Assembly (NCBI RefSeq): GCF_002926065.1
Contig: NZ_PREZ01000001.1
Span: 496,001-560,000, forward strand
Source: Jeotgalibacillus proteolyticus
GTDB lineage: Bacteria > Bacillota > Bacilli > Bacillales > Jeotgalibacillaceae
Reading direction: 5' to 3'
DNA length: 64,000 nt
Made by a program: the position numbers and the translations under genes. Under the pieces are notes generated by a model, which saw nothing but the letters and a program-made list of their open reading frames with translations, was not told where the DNA came from and ran no database searches. Of the stretch, positions 55,200 to 64,000 are shown in pieces. The number at the start of each line of letters is the position of its first letter. The first letter of the stretch is position 1.

Positions 55200-55396
55200 C
55201 TGGTCGCAGAAAGCTGGATTAAAAGTGCGCCTAAAGGGATACCATAGGTTTCTGTATGTTGAGAGATAAAGATAAAATATTCTTTAACCGTAAAGCCTGA
55301 TGGAATCAAATTTAAAAATATTGCGCTATGTATACTGCCAATACTGAGCATACTAAATCCTATTATATAGAGAAGAAAACGAACGATTGGTATCAC
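55181..55396 (-). CDS. Small membrane protein (71 aa)
   Basis: 71-residue protein with a first hydrophobic segment (residues 4-25, IVRFLLYIIGFSMLSIGSIH) and a second near 52-63. It starts at a GTG (55396) directly after a run of G, so the true start is uncertain. Convergent with trpS and downstream of nothing obvious. I do not recognise the family. Confidence 0.5.
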   Translation of the reverse strand: MIPIVRFLLYIIGFSMLSIGSIHSAIFLNLIPSGFTVKEYFIFISQHTETYGIPLGALLIQLSATRKNQAG

Positions 55397-55454
55397 CCCC
55401 CCATTATGAGGTATTTAATTTAACATATGTTCTAAAAAGCGAAACTTGCCCATA

Positions 55455-55487
55455 ACAAAAGGAAGGCCATTACGGCCTTCCTTTTGT
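55455..55487 (-). terminator. opp operon terminator
   Basis: Perfect 14-base stem ACAAAAGGAAGGCC / GGCCTTCCTTTTGT with a 5-base loop, three bases past the oppF stop. Confidence 0.9.
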
Positions 55488-55490
55488 AAG

Positions 55491-56441
55491 CTAGCTATTT
55501 GTCGAAGCTTGAGATGCCGTTGCATTCATTTCCTTAAATTCCTTTTCAGAACAAAGAACAAAGTGGCCAGGATTTACTTCCCGCATCTCCACGTTTTCAT
55601 TTTCTTCATAATCATGGTCATCGGGATTATAAGGGATTCTTCTGCGTTTTCTTTCATGCTCCGGGTCCGGAAGCGGGATGGATGAAAGAAGAGACTTTGT
55701 ATATGGGTGAAGAGGGTTTTTATAAAGCTCCTCACTCGTCGTTAGCTCTACCAAACGTCCAAAATACATAACGCCAATCCGGTCGCTGATGTATTTAACC
55801 ATTGAAAGATCATGGGCGATAAATAAATATGTGAGTCCTTTTTCGCGTTGAAGCTTTTTAAGCAAATTAACGACCTGTGCCTGAATTGAAACATCAAGAG
55901 CAGAGATTGGCTCATCGGCAATAATGAACTCCGGCTTAACAGCTAGTGCACGGGCAATCCCAATACGTTGACGCTGCCCCCCGGAAAATTCATGAGGGTA
56001 GCGTCCAGCATGATCCCGGTTTAACCCGACAGTTTCTAGAAGGTCGTGTACCATCTTTGTACGTTCTTCTTTCGATTTCGCAAGACCATGTAAATCAATA
56101 CCCTCAGCAATAATATCAATAATTTTTTTCCGTGGGTTTAAGGATGCGTACGGATCCTGAAAAATCATTTGCATGGAACGGTTAAATTCCAGGGTTTTTT
56201 CTTTATTTTTAGCGTTATGAACATTTTCCCCTTTAAAGAGAACCTCTCCATCTGTTGCATTATAAAGTCGGATAATGGTGCGTCCTGTCGTGGATTTACC
56301 ACAGCCTGACTCACCCACAAGTCCGAGGGTTTCCCCTTTAAATATATCAAAGCTTATATCGTTAACAGCGCGTACTTCATTTTTTTTACCTCTGTTAAAA
56401 TGCAGCTTCAGATTTTTAATCTCAAGAAGTTTTTCGCTCAT
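55491..56441 (-). CDS. oppF: Oligopeptide ABC transporter ATP-binding protein OppF
   Basis: 316-residue ATPase. Walker A is [16 protein letters not shown] (near 39), the signature is [17 protein letters not shown] and Walker B is [15 protein letters not shown]. The C-terminal oligopeptide/dipeptide extension is present. Its ATG overlaps the oppD stop. Confidence 0.95.
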   Translation of the reverse strand: MSEKLLEIKNLKLHFNRGKKNEVRAVNDISFDIFKGETLGLVGESGCGKSTTGRTIIRLYNATDGEVLFKGENVHNAKNKEKTLEFNRSMQMIFQDPYASLNPRKKIIDIIAEGIDLHGLAKSKEERTKMVHDLLETVGLNRDHAGRYPHEFSGGQRQRIGIARALAVKPEFIIADEPISALDVSIQAQVVNLLKKLQREKGLTYLFIAHDLSMVKYISDRIGVMYFGRLVELTTSEELYKNPLHPYTKSLLSSIPLPDPEHERKRRRIPYNPDDHDYEENENVEMREVNPGHFVLCSEKEFKEMNATASQASTNS

Positions 56442-57505
56442 CAGTACACTCCGCCTTTCGATTGAGCGTTATTGAACTTTTCCTGGTTCTTTTTAACAGC
56501 TTCAGGAGGTTCAACATAAGGTGCATCAGGATGCAGCAGCCATGTTGCTGCATAGTGCGTCTCAGACACCTTAAACATTGGCGGTTCTTCCTCGAAATCA
56601 ATCGCCATTGCAAAGCGGTTTCTCGCTGCAAAAGCGTCACCCTTCGGAGGATTTAAAAGATCAGGAGGAGAACCTGGAATAACAAACAGTTCATCAACAT
56701 CAGTCTCAAGACTCGGCATTGAGCTGATTAACCCCCATGTATATGGATGCTTAGGATTATAAAAAATCTCATCCACTGTTCCTACTTCAACAATTCTGCC
56801 TCCATACATGACAGCCACCCGGTCTGCCACACTCGCTACAACTCCAAGATCATGCGTGATAAAAATGATAGAAGTATCAATCTTTTTCTGAAGATCCTTC
56901 ATCAAATCAAGAATCTGGGCCTGAATCGTCACATCGAGTGCTGTAGTTGGCTCATCAGCAATCAGCACCTTCGGATTACAGGCAAGTGCAACAGCAATTA
57001 CGATACGCTGCCGCTGTCCGCCTGAAAACTGATGGGGATATTGATTTATTCTAACCTCAGGGTTCGGAATTCCTACCAGTTTTAAAAGCTCTAATGCTCT
57101 TGCTTTAGCCTGTGCTTTGGATAAGTTTTGATGCTTTAACAGAGGCTCTGCAATTTGCTTTCCAATTTTCATTGTTGGATTCAACGACGTCATAGGATCC
57201 TGAAAGATCATTGATATATCTTTCCCTCTAATCTTCTCCATCTGCTTATCTGTCTGCTTTGTTAAGTCTTTTCCATCAAACAGGATTTGGCTTTCCGGCT
57301 TCATCTCTGAGTTGGATTTAGGCAGCAGACGCATAATGGATTTAGTGGTAACGGATTTACCTGATCCGGATTCACCTACAATCGCAAGAGTTTCCCCTTT
57401 ATAAAGCTCAAAGTTTACTCCCCGGATTGCTTTTACTTCACCGGCATAGGTATTAAATGAAATAGCTAAATCCTTTACTGTTAAAATACTTTCCATCGTA
57501 TTCAC
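56441..57505 (-). CDS. oppD: Oligopeptide ABC transporter ATP-binding protein OppD
   Basis: 354-residue ATPase. Walker [15 protein letters not shown] (near 40), signature [17 protein letters not shown], Walker [16 protein letters not shown], and the OppD-type extension with [14 protein letters not shown]. In this family that region normally carries a CxxR..C iron-sulfur-like motif, which here reads FAARNRF without the cysteines. Confidence 0.95.
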   Translation of the reverse strand: MNTMESILTVKDLAISFNTYAGEVKAIRGVNFELYKGETLAIVGESGSGKSVTTKSIMRLLPKSNSEMKPESQILFDGKDLTKQTDKQMEKIRGKDISMIFQDPMTSLNPTMKIGKQIAEPLLKHQNLSKAQAKARALELLKLVGIPNPEVRINQYPHQFSGGQRQRIVIAVALACNPKVLIADEPTTALDVTIQAQILDLMKDLQKKIDTSIIFITHDLGVVASVADRVAVMYGGRIVEVGTVDEIFYNPKHPYTWGLISSMPSLETDVDELFVIPGSPPDLLNPPKGDAFAARNRFAMAIDFEEEPPMFKVSETHYAATWLLHPDAPYVEPPEAVKKNQEKFNNAQSKGGVY

Positions 57506-57511
57506 CTGCCT

Positions 57512-58537
57512 TTAATCTCTCATTTTAGGATCTAATGCGTCTCTTAGCCCATCTCCAAGTAAGTTAAACGTAACCATCAGTAGACTGATTACGATTGAAG
57601 GAATGATCAGCATATACGGATAAAGCAGCATCACCCTGAATCCATCCTCGATTAATGTCCCTAGTGAAGCATTAGGCGGCTTAAGACCTAATCCAATAAA
57701 ACTTAAAAAGGCTTCAAAGAAAATGGCGCTAGGTATGGTAAACATCATATTAACGATAATTACCCCTACCATATTAGGCATCAGATGCTTGAAAATGATT
57801 CTATAATCAGTCGCTCCAAGAGTCTTAGATGCAAGAGCAAATTCCTGATTTTTAAGCTTTAGCACCTGCCCGCGCACTACCCTGGCCATCGTTACCCAGC
57901 CGGTAAGCGCTAAAGCAAGTGTAATCGCTAATATTCCGGGTTCAAGTATTAAGATCAGCAAAATCACGATTACTAAATTTGGTATACCAGAAAGAATCTC
58001 GATAATTCTCTGCATGATATTGTCGACCCGGCCTCCAAAATAGCCGGAAATCGCTCCGTATGAAACACCGATAACCATATCAATGGCAGTTGCCAGAAAA
58101 GCGATAAACAATGATATTCTTACTCCAAGCCATAATCTAGTGAAAAGATCACGACCTAGACTGTCTGTTCCAAACCAATACGATTCTGTAATTTGCCGGT
58201 CTTCATAAGGAGTTAAAATCGCTCCATCCCGGTTTTTTAAGGTGCCGTCAAATGGCAGCCAGCTAACATCTGCTACTGCTGCAATCCGCGGAGGCAAATT
58301 GGCGTGCTCTACATTTTGCTGAACGGTGTGACCGCTTAGATATGGACCAATTAATGCCATAATGATTAATAAGGTTAAAACAACAACACTGACAATCGCA
58401 GCTTTATTTTTCTTAACCCGAAGCCATGCATCCTGCCAGAAACTAAGGCTCGGCTTCTCAATTTTTTCAGCAAGCGACTCGTCAACTCTTTTAGGCTCAA
58501 ACATCTCTTTTGGGATTCGTTTTATAGGATTCACCAT
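57512..58537 (-). CDS. oppC: Oligopeptide ABC transporter permease OppC
   Basis: 341-residue permease with an N-terminal helix (about 41-62), a large external loop, then the inner-membrane module with the EAA-type loop ASKTLGATDYRIIFKHLMPN and four to five further helices. It overlaps oppB by one base. Confidence 0.94.
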   Translation of the reverse strand: MVNPIKRIPKEMFEPKRVDESLAEKIEKPSLSFWQDAWLRVKKNKAAIVSVVVLTLLIIMALIGPYLSGHTVQQNVEHANLPPRIAAVADVSWLPFDGTLKNRDGAILTPYEDRQITESYWFGTDSLGRDLFTRLWLGVRISLFIAFLATAIDMVIGVSYGAISGYFGGRVDNIMQRIIEILSGIPNLVIVILLILILEPGILAITLALALTGWVTMARVVRGQVLKLKNQEFALASKTLGATDYRIIFKHLMPNMVGVIIVNMMFTIPSAIFFEAFLSFIGLGLKPPNASLGTLIEDGFRVMLLYPYMLIIPSIVISLLMVTFNLLGDGLRDALDPKMRD

Positions 58538-59472
58538 CAGTTTTCTCCTCCTGACAGCCTGATACGCGGATCGATGATGCTGTATAAAATATCGACGATG
58601 AGAACGACAAAAATAAATAATGCGGCGAATAAAATAGTCGTACCCATGATAACCGGGTAATCCAATACATTAATCGACGTAACAAACTGCTCTCCTAAGC
58701 CCGGAATGGCAAAAACTCTTTCTACGACAAGAGATCCGGTGATTAGGCTGACCGCAAGAGGGCCAAGTACAGTAACTACTGGAATCAGAGCATTTCTGAG
58801 CGCATGCTTGAACGCAACCTCGAAGGATGATGCACCTTTTGCTCTGGCAAGAACGATATAATCCGATGACAGTACTTCAATCATTTCTGTTCTCATAAAC
58901 CTCGCAGCAATTGAAATCGGGAAGATTGCCAGCGCAATCGTCGGAAGAATGGAATATTCATAGCCTCTCCAAAAAGCAACAGGAAACCATCCAAGGCGAA
59001 CCGCTATAAAGTATTGCAGCATCGCAGCAAATACAAAGGAAGGGATTGATTTCCCAAGGACAGCAACAAGTGTTGAGCCGTAATCCATCCAGGTATTTTG
59101 CCTTAAAGCAGCAATGACACCAAGGATAATACCAAAAATAGTTCCAAATATCATTGCCTGTAATCCTAATGTGGCAGATGGACCGATTCGTTTCGCGATT
59201 AATTCTGTAACTGGTGTATTACTGAATTGAAAAGAAACACCAAGATCCCCCTGTAAAACATTTGTCATATATTTAAGATACTGAACCGGGACAGGCTGAT
59301 CGAGTCCGTACTTTGCTGCCATAATAGCCCGCTGGGTTTCATTAAGCTTTGCAGCTGCTGAGAATGGTGAACCAGGGATTAATTTCATAAGAAAAAAGGT
59401 CAGCGAAATGACAATAAAAAGAGTTAAAAGCATTAACCCTATACGTTTTAACAAATATCCCACCACAGACAC
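58537..59472 (-). CDS. oppB: Oligopeptide ABC transporter permease OppB
   Basis: 311-residue permease, six membrane segments, with LIPGSPFS near residue 32, the EAA loop ARAKGASSFEVAFKHALRNALIP (about 212-234) and the C-terminal DPRIRLSGG. It follows oppA after a 114-base gap containing a hairpin. Confidence 0.94.
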   Translation of the reverse strand: MSVVGYLLKRIGLMLLTLFIVISLTFFLMKLIPGSPFSAAAKLNETQRAIMAAKYGLDQPVPVQYLKYMTNVLQGDLGVSFQFSNTPVTELIAKRIGPSATLGLQAMIFGTIFGIILGVIAALRQNTWMDYGSTLVAVLGKSIPSFVFAAMLQYFIAVRLGWFPVAFWRGYEYSILPTIALAIFPISIAARFMRTEMIEVLSSDYIVLARAKGASSFEVAFKHALRNALIPVVTVLGPLAVSLITGSLVVERVFAIPGLGEQFVTSINVLDYPVIMGTTILFAALFIFVVLIVDILYSIIDPRIRLSGGEN

Positions 59473-59526
59473 CTCCTATCATTTTAATCAAATATTCGAC
59501 ATATTCAGACAAAAGCTTTACAGAGC

Positions 59527-59562
59527 AAAAGAGAGTATATCAATTTCTATACACTCTCTTTT
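59527..59562 (-). terminator. Attenuating hairpin between oppA and oppB
   Basis: 14-base stem AAAAGAGAGTGTAT / ATATACTCTCTTTT on the minus-strand RNA (one G-U) with an 8-base loop and a short T tail. It would let most transcripts end after oppA and some continue, giving excess binding protein over permease, or protect the oppA mRNA 3' end. Confidence 0.7.
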
Positions 59563-59586
59563 GACTCTAAAGTTATTAAAGTAACG

Positions 59587-61272
59587 TTATTCTCCGATTG
59601 AAACCGGGAAGTAGCTGTATTCAGGTCCTACAAAGTGATAAGTAAAATCTTTTACTTTTTCATTAACTAAAATGTTTGCCTGACGCTGATAAACAGGAAT
59701 GATCGCTGCTTCTTCTTCAAGAAGAACTCTTTCTGCTTCCTGTAATGTTTCAAAACGCTTGCCTGGCTCATTTGCATAAGTTGACTCAGCATCTTTTAGT
59801 AATTGATCATATTTTTCACTTGAGAACGCCATGTGGTTGTTTCCGCCATCTGTAATCCAAAGGTCAGAGAAAGAAATTGGATCCAGGTAGTCAGGTCCCC
59901 AGCCAGCGAACTGGAGGTCATAGTCAAGTGCTTCATCGCGATCAAGACGAACGCTGAATGGAACACTTTCAAGCTTAATGGTTAAACCTTCAAGATTTTG
60001 TTGAAGCTGATCAGCAATAAACTCATCAGTCAGTTTTGCTGATTCAGTGTCTCCACCTAAGTAGCGAAGTTCAACTGTGTCAGTTCCAAGCTCTTCCAAG
60101 CCTTTTGCCCAAGCTTCTTTTGCAGCTTCAAGGTCATACTCAAGCATGTCCCCATTAGCTTCACGGAAATCTTCCCCAGTATCAGGGTTTGTAACGAATT
60201 CCTTAGGTACAGCATAGTTTGCAGGAATTGATCCATTGTTAAGAATGTTATCAGTTAACGCCTGCTTATTAATTGAAAGAGCAAGTGCTCTACGGATATT
60301 GATATTTTGAAGTGCTTCATTTGTCTGGTTCATTTTAATCCAGAAAACTGTAGGCTCTAACCATGAAACCATGTTTGGATCATCTTCGTATTGTGGAACT
60401 AAAGCAGATGAAAGCTTACTAGTGATGTCTGCTTCTCCTGCTTCATAAGCATTAACCGCTGTTTGCGGATCTTTTACTTCATTAAATGTAACCTTTTCAA
60501 GCGCTACATTTTCTGCATCCCAGTAATCTGTGTTTTTAGCGTATGTCCATTCTCCGTCAGTGCTTCCATCCCAGTTGTCTAAAACGAATGGTCCGTTATA
60601 AACAAGTGTAGCTGCGTTAGATGCATAGTTTTCGCCTTGTTCTTCAACAAAAGCCTGGTTTTGCGGGAAGAATGTCGGGAAAGCCATTAGAGACACGAAA
60701 TAAGAGACAGGTTTTTCTAGTGTTACTTCAAGTGTTTTATCATCAACAGCTACTGCTCCAAGCGTTTCAGGAGCTGCACCGTCGTTGTAAACTTCAGAAG
60801 CGCCTTTAATTTTGCCTTCCATCAAGTAAGGTCCATAGCTTGAACCACTGTCAGGATTTAGAGCACGCTGCCAAGCATAGACAAAGTCATTAGCTGTAAC
60901 AGGGTCTCCATTTGACCATACTGCATCTTCTTTGATTTTAAATGTGTAAACTGTACCTTCTTCATTAACTTCAGGTTCCCCTTCCGCTAACGCAGGAACT
61001 GGTTCCTGATCGGCACTTAAGCGATACAATCCTTCAAACACATTATTCATGGTTGTGAAGCTGATTGTATCTGAAGCAAGAATCGTGTCCATCGCAGGAA
61101 TAGCCGATGTCTCCATTACCCGAAGTTCCTGTGGAACATCAGATGCAGTTTCCCCTGATTCATTACCTTCATTGTTTTCATTTTGTTCTTCAGCGGAGTC
61201 GCCTCCGTAGCAAGCTGACATGAAAACACTGACTACAAGCATTATTGCTAAAAGCAGCGAATACTTTTTCAT
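59587..61272 (-). CDS. oppA: Oligopeptide-binding lipoprotein OppA
   Basis: 561-residue family 5 solute-binding protein. Lipobox MSAC at residues 18-21, then an acidic linker and the SBP_bac_5 fold (TVYTFKIKEDAVWSNGDPVTANDFVYAWQRALNP near 106). The mature protein is notably acidic. First gene of oppABCDF. In Bacillus, Opp imports peptides for nutrition and for signalling in sporulation and competence. Confidence 0.95.
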   Translation of the reverse strand: MKKYSLLLAIMLVVSVFMSACYGGDSAEEQNENNEGNESGETASDVPQELRVMETSAIPAMDTILASDTISFTTMNNVFEGLYRLSADQEPVPALAEGEPEVNEEGTVYTFKIKEDAVWSNGDPVTANDFVYAWQRALNPDSGSSYGPYLMEGKIKGASEVYNDGAAPETLGAVAVDDKTLEVTLEKPVSYFVSLMAFPTFFPQNQAFVEEQGENYASNAATLVYNGPFVLDNWDGSTDGEWTYAKNTDYWDAENVALEKVTFNEVKDPQTAVNAYEAGEADITSKLSSALVPQYEDDPNMVSWLEPTVFWIKMNQTNEALQNINIRRALALSINKQALTDNILNNGSIPANYAVPKEFVTNPDTGEDFREANGDMLEYDLEAAKEAWAKGLEELGTDTVELRYLGGDTESAKLTDEFIADQLQQNLEGLTIKLESVPFSVRLDRDEALDYDLQFAGWGPDYLDPISFSDLWITDGGNNHMAFSSEKYDQLLKDAESTYANEPGKRFETLQEAERVLLEEEAAIIPVYQRQANILVNEKVKDFTYHFVGPEYSYFPVSIGE

Positions 61273-61498
61273 CTGTAAACCCCCTAGTATTTGTCTGAAA
61301 ATTATTACAAGATTTATTATACTCGCATTTTTAAATTTGTATATATTTTTTCTAAAATATTTATTAAAATTTTTAGTTTTTTTATTTTATTACTATAATT
61401 TAAGCATCCTAGTTGTATATTTTAACTGATTATTAGTAATTGAAAACTTACTCTTATAGTATTACACTTAGTCAAGATATTATAAGGAGTGTTTATAA

Positions 61499-61852
61499 TT
61501 GAATAAGTTAGTTTATATCCTTCTTGCGGCCGGTTATGCCGTAAGCTTTCTTATTATAATACTGTATTACAAGAGCATCACTCTGCTTACTTTCATCAAC
61601 TCCACGTTTTTTACTGGCGGCTTCTACCTGTTTGCAGCCTTAATAGCGCTGGTTCTCAGCAGCGGCCTATTTGATATAGTCGCCAACAGCTTCAGGAGAA
61701 CTTTTTCTATGGCGGCCCCGATGAAAAAAGAAGAAGCAGAAGAAATGAGAAGCGTCTCCCAGGCCATAAGCGGATTTCCGATCAGGTCATTATTTATTAG
61801 CGGCAGTATAATATTAGTGAGTATGGCTATCGCCTTACTGCTATATTATTAA
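61499..61852 (+). CDS. DUF3899-like membrane protein
   Basis: 117-residue protein with three hydrophobic segments (about 4-24, 39-57 and 96-116) and a charged loop KKEEAEEMRSVSQ. It resembles DUF3899 proteins of Bacillaceae. The start is TTG at 61499 with AAGGAG nine bases upstream. It is divergent from oppA. Function unknown. Confidence 0.65.
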   Translation: MNKLVYILLAAGYAVSFLIIILYYKSITLLTFINSTFFTGGFYLFAALIALVLSSGLFDIVANSFRRTFSMAAPMKKEEAEEMRSVSQAISGFPIRSLFISGSIILVSMAIALLLYY

Positions 61853-62027
61853 TGAAAAATTAAATATTTTCATTATCCTCATATAGTATGCGCTATTTTT
61901 TGGAATATTAATGCAATTTATATTCCTGTAATAATATTTTGTTTTACTGATTAAGGAATCTATTTTTTTGAGAAATAGTGAGATTTTGTCTAATAAATTT
62001 CTCAAGCTCTTATATTCTATACACTCT

Positions 62028-62160
62028 GCTTCAAACCGACGCTTCCTCGGGCGGGGTGAGCTAATTTGCTTCGCTAGTGTATCTCGAGCTCCCTCTTCAT
62101 CCTGCGATAGACGTCGCATTTCGCTCCGTTCTCCTCACGTTTCTAAAATGATTTTAAGTC
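62028..62160. repeat. Dispersed repeat, degraded copy
   Basis: CACTCTGCTTC, GACGCTTCCTCGGGCGGGGTG, TCTCGAGCTCCCTCTTCATCC and CTCACGTTTCTAAAATGATTT line up with the 38.2 kb element in the same order and orientation but with many substitutions and without the leading hairpin. The rest of 61853-62215 shows no gene. Confidence 0.65.
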
Positions 62161-62169
62161 TCTGCTAAA

Positions 62170-62214
62170 ATAAAAAGACGCATAGCCTCATAAACCGGGC
62201 CATACGTCTTTTTT
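62170..62214. terminator. app operon terminator
   Basis: AAAAGACG...CGTCTTTT stem with partial inner pairing and A/T tracts on both sides, just past the appC stop. Confidence 0.75.
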
Positions 62215-62215
62215 A

Positions 62216-63121
62216 TTATCTTTGTGATTTCGGATTAAATGCATCCTTTAAGCCTTCTCCAATGAAATTAATGGAGAGTATTGTTATAACCAATATGATA
62301 GCCGGCGGCATCCAGATCCATGGCTTATCCCGGAGTACATCTGCTTCCTGTGACGCTGAAAGCATATTCCCCCAGCTAGGAATCGATTGCGGTACACCAA
62401 AACCCAGGAAACTTAAAGCTGACTCTGCTACGATCATGCTGGCGAATAAAATGGTTGCCTGTACAATAATCGTAGAAAGTACATTTGGCAGCAGATGCCT
62501 GATGATGACTTTTGAGGGCTTACATCCAATAGAGATGGCAGCCAGGATATATTCATTTTCTTTCTCAGCGAGTATCTTACTCCTGACAATACGAGCTACT
62601 CCTCCCCAGCTAAGGAGACTGATCACTCCGATTAATACATACAAGCCATTTACTATCCCAAAAAGAATCGTATTTAAGACGATAACAAATACAAGGAATG
62701 GAAAATTTAACACAAAGTCTGTAAAGCGCATTAGTATGCTATCAACTACACCGCCATAAAATCCTGCAATTGAACCTACCACTGTTCCAAACAGAATAAC
62801 GAGTGCAGTACATGAAAAACCGACAACTAATGAAATTCTTCCACCATACAGTAAGCGGGTAAATACATCCCGCCCGGATTTATCGGTACCGAGGACGTGT
62901 TCTCCGCCGGGCTCTAAAGACATTAGACTAATATTGACCTTGGTAATATCCTGCGTCGTGATATATGGCGCAAGAAAAGAAAAGATAATAACCGTTAACA
63001 AGAAAAAGCTACTAATCATTGCCAGCTTATTGCGAAGAAATTTCCGTCTTGCAATCGCAAAAGGAGACATATTAATGGATTTTTCCTGGGGTTTAGCGGT
63101 TCCTGCAGTAACGTTCACCAT
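62216..63121 (-). CDS. appC: Peptide ABC transporter permease AppC
   Basis: 301-residue OppC/AppC-type permease with an N-terminal helix, LGTDKSGRDVFTRLLYGGRISL near residue 78 and the EAA loop AAISIGCKPSKVIIRHLLPNVLS. It follows the other permease by 16 bases with an AGGAGGAG ribosome site and is the last gene of the unit, as appC is in the B. subtilis appDFABC operon next to trpS-opp. Confidence 0.88.
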   Translation of the reverse strand: MVNVTAGTAKPQEKSINMSPFAIARRKFLRNKLAMISSFFLLTVIIFSFLAPYITTQDITKVNISLMSLEPGGEHVLGTDKSGRDVFTRLLYGGRISLVVGFSCTALVILFGTVVGSIAGFYGGVVDSILMRFTDFVLNFPFLVFVIVLNTILFGIVNGLYVLIGVISLLSWGGVARIVRSKILAEKENEYILAAISIGCKPSKVIIRHLLPNVLSTIIVQATILFASMIVAESALSFLGFGVPQSIPSWGNMLSASQEADVLRDKPWIWMPPAIILVITILSINFIGEGLKDAFNPKSQR

Positions 63122-63137
63122 TTTTACTCCTCCTTCA

Positions 63138-64000
63138 TTAATCTAGACGAATTCTTGGATCAACTACACCATATAAAATGTCGGCAATTAAATTTCCAAC
63201 TAACGTTAATAGCGACAACAGCAGTGTGATCGCCATCATTGTTGGATAATCATTAGAAGTTACCGAGGTCAGGAATAACTGTCCAATTCCCGGATAAGTA
63301 AAAATCGTCTCAGTAATAATTGCCCCGCTTATGATCGTTGCTATATCAAAGCCAAGAAATGTGATTAATGGAATGATCGAGTTGCGCAAAATATGAACAT
63401 TATAAATTTTAGAGGTCGAGGTCCCTTTTGCACGGGCAGTCCGGACAAAATCCTTGCGACTGTTTTCTATAATATCATTACGCAAAAACTGCGTATAGCT
63501 TGCAGTAGCCAACGCTCCCAGTACTATAGCCGGCATAATTACATGGTGAAGACGACTCATCCAGTAATCAAACGTACCTTGTGGTATACGAATATCGACT
63601 GACCCGGCGTATGGAGTCCACCCTAAATTAAAGGAGAAAATATAAATCGCGAAAACCCCCGCGATAAAGGACGGTATGGCCAATCCAAGATAATTTATGC
63701 CCCCGATAAGATGGTCACCGATGGTGTAGGGCTTCCTACCGGCAAAAATCCCCATTGCAAAGGCTAAGATATAGGTGATAACAAGTGAGGTTACTCCAAG
63801 AAAGACTGTGTTAGGCAATCTTTCCAAAATTAAATCTGAGACTGGCATTTTATATCGTGTTGATTTTCCAAAGTCACCTTGAACAAAAGAACTGATCCAA
63901 TTGAAATATTGAACAGGAAGAGGATCGTTGTAGCCTAATTTCTCTCTCATCTCTGCAATATATTGCGGGTTAGTGTTGTTCGGATCAATTTCTCCAGAGA
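63138..64000 (-). CDS. appB: Peptide ABC transporter permease AppB, N-terminus outside window
   Basis: OppB/AppB-type permease. The frame is open to the window edge: residues before the first internal ATG (63950) read SGEIDPNNTNPQYIAE, typical of the region after the first helix, so the real start lies beyond 64000. The EAA loop ARAKGTSTSKIYNVHILRNS and the C-terminal DPRIRLD are present. Part of a second peptide permease beside opp; its binding protein and ATPases would be further upstream. Confidence 0.88.
   Translation of the reverse strand, partial: SGEIDPNNTNPQYIAEMREKLGYNDPLPVQYFNWISSFVQGDFGKSTRYKMPVSDLILERLPNTVFLGVTSLVITYILAFAMGIFAGRKPYTIGDHLIGGINYLGLAIPSFIAGVFAIYIFSFNLGWTPYAGSVDIRIPQGTFDYWMSRLHHVIMPAIVLGALATASYTQFLRNDIIENSRKDFVRTARAKGTSTSKIYNVHILRNSIIPLITFLGFDIATIISGAIITETIFTYPGIGQLFLTSVTSNDYPTMMAITLLLSLLTLVGNLIADILYGVVDPRIRLD

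Overview
The window comes from a low-GC, endospore-forming member of the Bacillaceae. It holds a spore-coat and SpoVA block, SpoVIF, YjcZ and CotO/CotZ, Spx/MecA/SpxH/CoiA, a T-box on trpS, an exact FapR operator and a CcpA cre site. From about 30.7 kb rightwards the gene order follows the Bacillus subtilis yjc-yjb-opp-app region. Two secreted proteins (the sugar dehydrogenase at 24.4 kb and OppA) are very acidic, which suggests, but does not prove, a halophilic or alkaliphilic lifestyle. All identifications are by reading the translated sequence; no database search was run.

Region 1 (1-16.4 kb) is an aromatic catabolic island on the minus strand. It comprises paaK, a ten-gene operon paaA-B-C-D-EthD-paaF-paaG-aldehyde dehydrogenase-hydroxyacyl-CoA dehydrogenase-thiolase, paaX with a nitronate-monooxygenase-like flavoprotein, and a third unit of FlK-type thioesterase, phenylalanine dehydrogenase, and 2-oxoacid dehydrogenase E1alpha, E1beta and E2 (E2 is cut by the window edge). 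My reading is that phenylalanine is deaminated to phenylpyruvate, oxidatively decarboxylated straight to phenylacetyl-CoA, and fed into the epoxidase pathway, while PaaK handles free phenylacetate. Three promoters of the island share one operator-like motif just downstream of the -10 box, and a perfect cre site lies inside the phenylalanine unit.

Region 2 (16.5-30.7 kb) is a mixed accessory stretch: uvsE, kynA (tryptophan 2,3-dioxygenase), small membrane proteins, and a tiny minus-strand gene whose leader can sequester its own ribosome-binding site. It also has a GIY-YIG protein, an amino-acid-oxidase-like flavoprotein, an alcohol/formaldehyde dehydrogenase, a PQQ-type sugar dehydrogenase, tRNA-Val(GAC) and a TAXI-type TRAP transporter operon.

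Region 3 (30.7-38.1 kb) has yjcH-yjcG-yjcF homologues, then spore genes (spoVIF, yjcZ, a yhcN-spoVAC-spoVAD-spoVAE operon, cotZ, cotO), then fabI under a FapR site.

Region 4 (38.2-53.7 kb) is the yjb block: mgtE, prpE, a pseudouridine synthase, NAD kinase, the small alarmone synthetase yjbM, yjbL, yjbK, the lytic transglycosylase yjbJ, the truncated globin yjbI, spxH, yizD, pepF, coiA, mecA, spx, yjbC and a secreted putative glycoside hydrolase. Two of these genes, yjbK and coiA, appear to lack a canonical start codon and fit AUC or AUU initiation.

Region 5 (53.8-64 kb) has the trpS T-box and trpS, the oppABCDF oligopeptide permease operon, and the end of a second permease operon (appB, appC) running off the window. 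A dispersed repeat family occurs three times, at about 38.2, 46.8 and 62.0 kb. No insertion sequence, prophage or CRISPR array was seen.
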